Assembly (NCBI GenBank): GCA_025175895.1
Contig: CM045987.1
Span: 30,530,113 to 30,594,112 of the forward strand
Length of the DNA: 64,000 nucleotides
Direction of reading: 5' to 3'
Source of the DNA: Wurfbainia villosa
Taxonomy: Eukaryota; Streptophyta; Magnoliopsida; Zingiberales; Zingiberaceae
The notes under the pieces were generated by a model, which was not told the DNA's origin, searched no databases, and saw nothing but the letters and a program-made list of their open reading frames with translations. Positions 56,895-64,000 of this stretch are shown in pieces (within the stretch, counting starts at the first letter, position 1; every line of letters begins with the position of its first letter). The position numbers were made by a program, and so were the translations under genes.

Positions 56895-57631
56895 GACAGA
56901 TTAAGCTGATCAAACAGAGATGAGGAGCATTCTGGAGGATGAACAGTGACTTCTCCTCCGTTCTGATGGAGGTTTCTTCTATACCTGCGGCAAAAAGGAG
57001 TTTCTCGGGGTTCTCCAGCACAGCTCAGCAGGAGGCAGATCGGTTCAAGTGCAAAGGAAAGAAGAAGGCCTTCTCCCCTTCTATCTTTGATGGCACAGCC
57101 TCTGCTAGTACTAGCCTTCTCGAACTCCGTCGGAGGTCGTTGGACCAAACGGAGGAAAGAAGAAGGCGAAGCCCTCAAACGATGCTTTCTTTGAGCCTAA
57201 ACCCAAGCGGAGGAGCCAGAGAGGTGGTATTGAGGTTGCTCGTGAGACCGTGATGCCACCAGACCCTCTGGAACCGAGGCGATCAATGATGGAGGTTGCT
57301 CAAGCAGCGGCGGCAGTGTTGGGAAGAAGACGATATGCGATCACAGAAGGCAGGGTGACGACGCTGTGCCTGCGACATGACGAGACGAGGATTGCGAGAG
57401 AGATCGTGATGAGGATGTGAGCCGCAGGAAGGCGGCGGCATGAGCTTGCGGCTGCATCGTGCAAGGGGGGGTTGACCCCGATTGAGGAAGAATGGCCGAC
57501 AGGGAGAGTCGCGCTCAAGAGAAGAACGCGCGACATCTCAGGGATGCTAAAAGGGTCACGACAATGAGGAAGAACATGAGCAACAGCTACACGAAACGTT
57601 GCAAAAGAGGAAAACCTAATCTACTAATCTA
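56895..57631 (-). other. R1 leader, long and GC-rich
   Basis: 737 bp between primer site and gag ATG, clearly more GC-rich than the rest of R1. Open frames on both strands (e.g. 56939-57253 on +, 57300-57536 on -) match nothing I recognise. It could be acquired host sequence. Confidence 0.6.
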
Positions 57632-57645
57632 TGGCTCTGATACCA
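57632..57645 (-). other. R1 primer binding site
   Basis: The - strand reads TGGTATCAGAGCCA directly against the LTR, an extended perfect initiator-Met-tRNA site. Confidence 0.96.
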
Positions 57646-57809
57646 TGTTATTTCATAAAGAAGGAATCCCCTTATTACATAGAAGATGCCCTATTTATAT
57701 ACAAAGTTAGGGCCTTTTCAACAGACTCAATCAAACTCTATCCTAAAAATAAATTAAACTCTTATCCTAGGAAATAATTATCCCTAGCCATATATATAAT
57801 ATTCTAACA
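57646..57809 (-). mobile_element. R1: 5' LTR (164 bp)
   Basis: Matches 52757-52920 except at four sites (AATCCC for AATACC, CAACAGAC for CAACGGAC, ACTCTA for ACCCTA, AATTAAAC for AATCAAAC). ATTAC follows. Confidence 0.95.
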
Positions 57810-58026
57810 ATTACAACAGTAATACAAAGCAAATACAAGCAAATACAAAGTGAAATACACCAAAGAATGCAAAGAACACTTTATAAATGATCTTTTGGAA
57901 GCTTGCTTGTTTGGTTGCTTGAGCTGCATTTAGAGACTCTGAATTGCACAAGCAAATCACCCTAAGAAACCATTGCCAAATCCCTCTCCACGAGTTGCTT
58001 TTATAACCTACATTTGGACTGAATTT

Positions 58027-58395
58027 CACCTAGTAGTCGACTGATCGAGACCATTAGTCGACTGCTCCTGTAGTCATTGTCTCAAAACAACCCGAGCCAT
58101 GTTGGATAAGTTCCAACGGATAGACCATCAGTCGACTGATCATGCCCATCAGTCGACTGATCATGCCCATCAGTCGACTGATCATGCCCATCAGTCGACT
58201 AATCGGGCCATCACTCGACTATCAAACACTAACAGTCGACTCTGGAACCTTCTATGTCTGCGACATCGACCATTAGTCAACTGCCAGCCATAGCAGTCGA
58301 CTGATCAGGCCATCAGTCGACTGCCAGGCCATTTCTTATAGTCGAACACCAGTCGACTCCCATCAGTCGACTGATCATAATATCAGTCGACTGAT
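58027..58395 (-). repeat. CAGTCGACTG array, A3 5' LTR
   Basis: The densest palindrome array in the window, with about a dozen exact or near copies, including an expanded 21-bp unit. Confidence 0.9.
58126..58200 (-). repeat. 21-bp tandem repeat built on CAGTCGACTG
   Basis: CATCAGTCGACTGATCATGCC three times exactly (58126, 58147, 58168), then a partial fourth at 58189. The sister LTR (39410-39445) has only about two diverged units. Confidence 0.92.
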
Positions 58396-58609
58396 AACCT
58401 TATCCATGAGGTTTTAACACCAAGTATGATGCTCTCATTCTTGCTAGACCACTCTTAACCTAGACCTAAGCCTTCTAGCCACCTCCGTCAGCCTCACGCT
58501 TATCGGATCCCTCCAAGTCATCCATGACTTGTTCATCCATATGCTAGCCTTCAGGTGCTTCCATCGGCTATTGTCATGCTAAGCTGGTCTATCCCGTCAA
58601 GGCACATTA

Positions 58610-58910
58610 GGCTTACGCTGCCAAGACTCGTGCTTAGACTTTATGCTACCAACCATTGGACTTATGCTGCCAAGACTCCCGCTTGGACTTTATGCCGCCA
58701 ATATCATCTGGACATTCCTTGCCAACCCATGTTGGACTTTCCAATTGCCAAGACTCAAGCTTGGACTTTCCCTTTCCAAGACCCATGCTTGGACTTTCCA
58801 TGCCAACCCATGTTGGACTTTCCAATTGCCAAGACTCAAGCTTGGACTTTCCCTTGCCAAGACCCATGCTTGGACTTTCCATGTCAAGTACCAATGACTT
58901 GGACTTCTCC
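58610..58910 (-). repeat. CCAAG/CTTGG mini-hairpin array, A3 5' LTR
   Basis: A 66-bp higher-order unit (CCAACCCATGTTGG, CCAAGACTCAAGCTTGG, CCAAGACCCATGCTTGG) occurs twice in a row (58721 and 58803 onward), very similar to 39980-40140. Confidence 0.88.
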
Positions 58911-59122
58911 ATCATAACCCCATGTCAACCATATAGTCAAACAATGGTCAAACAATCATCAAACATCAAAATACCACTCGAGTCAAACTCGAGTCAGGTC
59001 AATCATGACCCAGGTTGATTGCACCAATAATCTCCTCAAAACATTGTCAAACATCAAAACACTACTCGAGTCCAACTCGAGTCTGGTCAATCGTGACCTG
59101 GGCCGATTGCACCAACAGATAA

Positions 59123-60697
59123 GTGGTGGTTTCTCTCGCTCTCACAAGCATATAATAGTGGACTTCACTCAAGCTACTCATGGTTTATGCACTACCATAT
59201 ACTTGCTTTTCTTCTACCTTCACCACTATATACACATAAGAATGCACAATCCTTGAAGCTTCTTAGGAATGTTAGGGAAACATGAATAAAAGAAAAATGA
59301 CAATATGTGTGAAAGGAAAGAAAGGTAGGAAATGTAATAGCTAAAGAAATGCAAGAAGATATGGAAATACTAGAATGCTATATATATGAGTACAAGAAAG
59401 CAATGCCCCAAAAGTTTTCATCCAAGCTAGCTTTTTAAAGTTCACTAAGCATGTAAACAACCCCTATCACTTTCACAATACAAATCCATAGATGATATAC
59501 AATAAATCTCTCAATAGTTGCAATAAGGGATGTCTATCACAAAAATACTATCACACAAATAAAAAACTGCACAACATGTCAAAGATTTTTTTTATTGCCT
59601 TTATTATTGTGGCCAAATATTTGTTTGTTTTTTTCAACTTCTTTTTTTTTCAATTTTTTTTCTTGACATGTAGTGCACTTCTCTATGCTCTTAAAATTGC
59701 ATCAAGCTCAACTATAAAAATAAAAACATGGCTTGTCCATGTTAATCAAGCACAACATGCCTATGCATACATTGAATTCTCCTGAGCTACTCTCTCCCCC
59801 AAACTCAAACTTTTGTCCGTCCCGGGAAAAATACTCATCGTAAAAAATTCAAGTATTCCACATCCAAAAGAGTAATAAAGAAGTAATGGAAGGAAACAAA
59901 AATGACATGATGAACAACTACAATATTATTCAGTAAGCATGTGGCGATAAAATAAGTAAAGGGAAATATGTGACAATTCCTTCATAATAATCATGCAAAC
60001 CTATGGTTGTGTGGTCTCGAAAGAATCAAAGGAAGTTCTAGAGTTACAATACAAGCAATAAAAACAGGCACAATCCTCACTAGGAATGAAAAAAATCATC
60101 TAAATCTATCAACACAAAATCCATCACCAAGTAGTAACTACATGCAATCAAATAATCCATTCATGACAATAAATCCCCGAACTCGACAATCAAATTTAAC
60201 TAGCTTTCACGACTTCTAAGATGATATAAAAGAATGCATAGAAAATTTATTTCAAAACACCGATAAAACAAAAACTTAACAAACAAAACATAACAAGTAA
60301 AACAAAATAAATAAAGTAAAATAAATGTATATACAATGAACAGAAAAGAAGATGAGATGGAGGAAACTCCCCTGAGGTCCTGGCAGTTTGAGGCGGTTCA
60401 GTAAGAATATCTTGGCTGGGAGTGGAGTAAAATTCCTCCCCGGTGGTTGAAGATGGTTTAGAAGTAAAATCCACGCCGGAGGTGGGATGGATCAATAGAA
60501 AGCAAGCACCTCCTTCATGTGATCAGAATAGTCCTGTGCTGCTCCCTCTAATATGATCGCCTTCTTATCTATCTTCGTTGGAGGTCGGAGGTGGTACAAC
60601 AGAAGTTTCCAGCTTGGGGGATGGATTATTGCATTATCTGTCAAGGCCTTTATTAGCAACATTCTTGGAGACTCGATCTCAGGTGGGAGTGTCCAGT
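59123..60697 (-). other. G1 internal DNA, no recognised gene
   Basis: AT-rich, with T and A runs near 59585-59660. The + frames at 59492 and 60007 are low-complexity chance frames. On - the 82-codon frame 60247-60495 has no recognisable domain. Confidence 0.6.
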
Positions 60698-60982
60698 CTA
60701 GGGTGTCCAGCTATCCACCACTCCCATGTCATTATCCTCAACATGTAACACAACAGCAACTTCATCAATGAATTCATATCCATCAGTGTCCAAAATCACA
60801 TCACAGCATAATGGTTCATAGGAGTCCTGTGGAGTAGCTGAATCATAGATATGCCTATCACTCACTCCACAATCCATCTCCCTAAGCGTGTCAATATCCA
60901 TAGGAATGGTCTCTGACGGAGGCTTAATGAATTCTTGTACTTGCATATGGTCGATGGATGTTGCAATTTGATCTAGCTGCAA
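60698..60982 (-). CDS. Unrecognised 94-codon ORF downstream of the G1 primer site
   Basis: An ATG at 60982 and a stop at 60698 give an acidic protein (many Asp/Glu, e.g. PMDIDTLREMD and ILDTDGYEFIDE). It lies about 220 bp after the primer site on the element's sense strand, where gag would start, but shows no gag, zinc-knuckle or protease motif. No signal peptide or membrane segment is evident. It may be a vestige of gag, a captured host fragment, or chance. The sequence after the stop keeps a protein-like look with many stops (e.g. near 60640-60520), which favours decay of a longer frame. Function unknown. Confidence 0.35.
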   Translation of the reverse strand: MQLDQIATSIDHMQVQEFIKPPSETIPMDIDTLREMDCGVSDRHIYDSATPQDSYEPLCCDVILDTDGYEFIDEVAVVLHVEDNDMGVVDSWTP

Positions 60983-61201
60983 TTCGATCCACTGTAGTCT
61001 CCATAATGCTTATAATACAGATCCATGTTTCTTAGAAAAGATAATTCCTGGTCTTTCCTGAAACACCAACAAACAAATCAAAAGACACAGGAAGTAGACA
61101 TGACAAAATACATGGATATACAGAAAATAATAGAATGAAGCCCTAAACAATTTTAAAAAAAAAATGGGTAAAAAATCCTAAGTCTACTAAGCACCATTAC
61201 A
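60983..61201 (-). other. G1 leader
   Basis: Noncoding DNA between the primer site and the 94-codon ORF; a run of A near 61150. Confidence 0.55.
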
Positions 61202-61220
61202 CTCCCTGGCAACAACGCCA
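61202..61220 (-). other. G1 primer binding site (gypsy type)
   Basis: The - strand reads TGGCGTTGTTGCCAGGGAG a few bases from the LTR end, close to the TGGCGCCGTTGCC-type site of plant Tat-like gypsy elements. Confidence 0.8.
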
Positions 61221-61225
61221 AAATT

Positions 61226-62106
61226 TGATAATGATGTATTTGTCGTGGTACCGTTCCAAATTAATTACCAAACCTTCTCTACACTAATATAGCATAGTGA
61301 ATGGCCCGGATCATTTCCAATGAGTGTAATTGATAGAATAGTAGTCTGAGGATTATTATTTTATGCTTTGTGTTTTCTATCAGAATTGGGGTTTGGAATT
61401 TAAAAGATTAATCCTACTGAATGAAAAACAATGCAAGTAATTAAAGCATTAATCTAACTAAACTATGATGGTAATGAAATTAAAGAAGATATAAGCAAAG
61501 CATTCAAAGAAAAGCATTCAAAAATATAAAGATAGTGCAGGAAATTAAACAACAATTTAAATCCAAAATAACATGAGTGTAAAGGAGAACATGAAATAAA
61601 TCTAACCTAGTATTAAACACTGCTAACTAATGGAAATAACACTTAAACAAGAAAGTAATCAAACTAACAAACAATTAAGCTAAGGAACCATTAACAAAAT
61701 GACAACTATGCAAAGTTACAACTAGCACAAATAATTCATGAATGATAAAATAAACTACAACTAAATTCCTAATTAAATAGCAGGATAAAACAACCTAATT
61801 AAAACCTAGAATCAAACATCACAATTATGCATTAAAGGAAACAACAAGATAAACATCCAAATGAAACTACTAATTAAACTCTAAGACAAACTACGAATTA
61901 AGTACAATGTAAACTACAAATGAAACTACATGTCAAACTACACATTAAACTACAAGTTAAACTACAGACTAACTACAAATTAAACTACATGTCAATCTAC
62001 AACTAAACTACATGTCAAACTATAAACTACTACAAATTAAACTACAACAACAACAATTGGGGGATTATAACAAACTCAATTCAACAAACCAAACATAACA
62101 TAAACA
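61226..62106 (-). mobile_element. G1: 5' LTR, U5-side part
   Basis: TGATAATGATGTATTTGTCG on, matching 36381-37270 closely through CATAACATAAACA, then cut by A4. Confidence 0.88.
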
Positions 62107-64000
62107 TGTAGCGGATCCTTGGAAGCTAGAGGGGGGGTGAATAGCTCATTTTCGTTCGTGATGGAATTCAATTGCATTTGTCTACAAATCTCGTTAGTGC
62201 AGCGGAAATAAAACAAATAGCAATAACGAAATACGACAAACACAATTCACAACACGAGCATATAACGTGGTTCGGAACCGAACGGTTTCTACTCCACGGA
62301 TTGAGCTCTAACGAGCTCTAGCGATGCCAATCACACACCACTATGCAATAACTCCTTCACGACACAAGTCGGAGGTGGAGAAACCTCGTACAATAGTTTA
62401 CAACAATAAACTAGACACAACAAGCAAATACAAAATGAAATACAAAAGACAAATAAAGAAAACTTTACAACACTTTACTTTTGATTGCTTGAATGCTTGG
62501 TTTCTTTACTTGCACTTGAAGACCCTGATTTGCAGCAGCAAATTGCTCCAAAAGCTCTCAAGAAATACTGGTGAAATCCTCCTCCACGAGCTCCATTTAA
62601 AGCTTCAACCTGGGCTAGAAATCGTCGATCAGTAGACTTCTCGGGACCATCAGTCGACTGATGCCACTATTGTCATGAGACAACGGCTAGATCCACAAGG
62701 GAAAAATCCAACGGATCCATTATCAGTCGATTGATCATGGCCATCAGTCGACTGATCGAGCCTCCACTCGACTGCTAACCCCAGGAGTCGAGTCAGACTC
62801 CATTCTGTGCTCGAGAAATCGAGCACCAGTTGACTGATCACACGATTAGTCGACTGCTTGGCCAATCAGTCGACTGTCCTCCTCTAGAAGTCGACTGCTA
62901 GGCTAATTCCCATTGTCAAACCCTAGTTGACTCACACCAGTCGACTGCCACATGACACTAGTCAACCAGCACAACTCAAACATGAGGTTTTAACCCAAGT
63001 ATGGTTCCCCCATACTTGCTAGACCACCCTTAGCTTAGACCTAAGCCTTCTAGCCACCTCCGTCAGCCTCACGCCTTTCGGATCCCTCCAAGTCATCCAT
63101 GACTTGTTCATCCATTGCGCTAGCCTTCAGGTGCTTCCATCGGCTATGTCATGCTAACGGTGTCTACACCGCCAAGACAAATTGGACTTACGCTGCCTAG
63201 ACTCCGCTTGGACTTTATGCCGCCAACCATTGGACTTATAAGACTCCTACTTGGATTTTACGCCGCCAATATCAAACCCCTTGGAATTCTCAAATGCCAA
63301 GACTCAAGCTTGGACCATCAGTCGACTGATCGAGCCTCCACTCGACTGCTAACCCTAGGAGTCGAGTCAGACTCCATTCTGTGCTCGAGAAATCGAGCAC
63401 CAGTGGACTGATCACACGATCAGTCGACTGCTTGGCCAATCAGTCGACTGTCCTCCTCTAGCAGTCGACTGCTAGGCTAATTCCCATTGTCAAACCCTAG
63501 TTGACTCACGCCAGTCGACTGTCACATGACACTAGTCAACCAACACAACTCAAACATGAGGTTTTAACCCAAGTATGGTTCCCCCATACTTGCTAGACCA
63601 CCCTTAGCTTAGACCTAAGCCTTCTAGCCACCTCCGTCAGCCTCACGCCTTTCGGTTCCCTCCAAGTCATCCATGACTTGTTCATCCATTGCGCTAGCCT
63701 TTAGGTGCTTCCATCGACTATGTCATGCTAACGGTGTCTACACCGCCATGACACATTGGACTTACGCTGCCTAGACTCCGCTTGGACTTTATGCCGCCAA
63801 CCATTGGACTTATGCTGCCAAGACTCCTACTTGGATTTTACGCCGCCAATATCAAACCCCTTGGAATTCTCAAATGCCAAGACTCAAGCTTGGACTTTCC
63901 CTTGCCAACCCATGATGGACTTTCCATGCCAAGACCCATGCTTGGACTTTTCTTTACCAAGACCAATGCTTGGACTTTCCATCGCCAAGACCCATGCTTG
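62107..64000 (-). mobile_element. A4: LTR of a family-A element, runs off window
   Basis: On + TGTAGCGGATCCTTGG, then the G-run U5 motif, conserved R, palindromes from 62628, the conserved block and mini-hairpins. A 574-bp tandem duplication enlarges it. AAACA at 62102-62106 is the likely left half of its target duplication. Confidence 0.85.
62741..63888 (-). repeat. 574-bp tandem duplication inside the A4 LTR
   Basis: 62741-63314 and 63315-63888 align throughout (palindromes, conserved block and start of the mini-hairpin array) with few differences. The second join restarts at CCATCAGTCGACTGATCGAG. Confidence 0.9.

Larger units (their letters stand above)
52757..57809 (-). mobile_element. 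R1: complete short-LTR Ty1/copia element (Ale/Retrofit-like)
   Basis: 5053 bp with two 164-bp LTRs that differ at four positions by eye, a perfect ATTAC duplication, a primer site and PPT next to the LTRs, and a collinear gag-pol with only a few breaks. The youngest insertion that can be judged here. It sits in the A3 5' LTR. The lineage is judged from the gag wording and short LTR, tentatively. Confidence 0.95.
38800..59117 (-). mobile_element. A3: family-A gag-only element carrying C2 and R1
   Basis: On -: 5' LTR (59117-57815 and 52756-52464, split by R1), primer site, gag (52397-50719), noncoding DNA (50718-49245 and 40711-40398, split by C2), PPT, 3' LTR (40383-38800). Perfect GATAA duplication in the G1 interior. 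No pol of its own. Confidence 0.92.
57815..59117 (-). mobile_element. A3: 5' LTR, remaining piece
   Basis: Continues 52464-52756 and matches 39090-40383. Palindrome array 58027-58395, mini-hairpins 58610-58910, duplicated U3 start (58977 and 59065), end GCACCAACA, then GATAA. Confidence 0.92.
36381..64000 (-). mobile_element. G1: gypsy-type element without pol (LARD-like), runs off window
   Basis: LTRs TGATAAC...GTTATCA: a complete one at 36381-38561 and the start of its partner at 61226. A PPT on - adjoins the left LTR (38562). A gypsy-style primer site adjoins the right one (61202-61220). The internal DNA is 38562-38799 plus 59118-61225, about 2.3 kb, with no gag-pol motifs. A3 is inserted in the internal DNA and A4 in the right LTR. 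Long LTRs with a short noncoding interior fit a large retrotransposon derivative. Confidence 0.8.

Noticed and set aside
56939..57253. 104-codon + strand frame in the R1 leader as a host gene
   Set aside because: It is antisense to R1, has no recognised domain and lies wholly within the element leader; kept only as a question about the origin of the leader.
58099..58293. CRISPR-like or satellite array made of the 21-bp palindrome repeat
   Set aside because: The repeat is short, spacers are not unique, there are no cas genes, and it lies inside a plant LTR U3.
60007..60219. 70-codon + frame in the G1 interior as a small gene
   Set aside because: Low-complexity Asn/Thr/Ser-rich translation of AT-rich DNA, antisense to G1, with no support.

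Overview
The window is plant nuclear DNA made almost entirely of nested LTR retrotransposons. I found no intact host gene, tRNA, rRNA or CRISPR array. The kingdom is inferred from plant Ty1/copia (SIRE/Maximus-like, Angela/TAR-like, Ale/Retrofit-like) and plant Ty3/gypsy (Tat-like) protein motifs, initiator-Met-tRNA primer sites (TGGTATCAGAGC) and plant-style LTR promoters. The species cannot be named from the sequence; a large, repeat-rich (perhaps monocot) genome is a guess.

Layout, oldest host outward. A decayed Tat-like gypsy pol gene on the + strand (13735-14225, continued at 35748-36380) is the base layer. Into it went: A1 (+, 5705-13734), whose right end abuts the gypsy reverse transcriptase; A2 (-, 14226-35742, 5-bp duplication TTATG); and G1, a gypsy-type element without recognisable pol (-, 36381 to beyond the right edge). 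A1 was hit by T1, an Angela-like copia (pol 773-3475, LTR 3490-5704), which was itself hit by B0 (LTR at 1-772), and by C1 (-, 7897-10258). The A2 gag was hit by composite X (17821-32804, TTAGG duplication), which carries B1 (-, 20237-25360). G1 was hit by A3 (-, 38800-59117, GATAA duplication) and A4 (-, 62107 to the edge). A3 was hit by C2 (-, 40712-49244) and by the young copia R1 (-, 52757-57809, ATTAC duplication).

Families A, B, C and D are related SIRE-like copia elements. They share the primer site, a polypurine tract of the type AAAAAGGGGGAGA, a U5 motif with a C tract (GCTATTCACCCCCCTCTAGC), CAGTCGACTG palindromes in U3, and a stem CATCTCAC...GTGAGATG in internal noncoding DNA. A and B copies carry gag only, followed by 1-2 kb of noncoding DNA (TR-GAG type). 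C2 and the D half of X carry broken pol genes of the kind that could have supplied enzymes in trans.

The items most worth a second look are: composite X, two 5'-truncated elements joined head to head with U5 ends at both termini and one clean target duplication; the stem shared by four families; the palindrome arrays whose core alternates between CAGTCGACTG and CGATCG at matching positions; and the CCAAG/CTTGG mini-hairpin arrays at the start of U3. All boundaries and alignments were made by eye.
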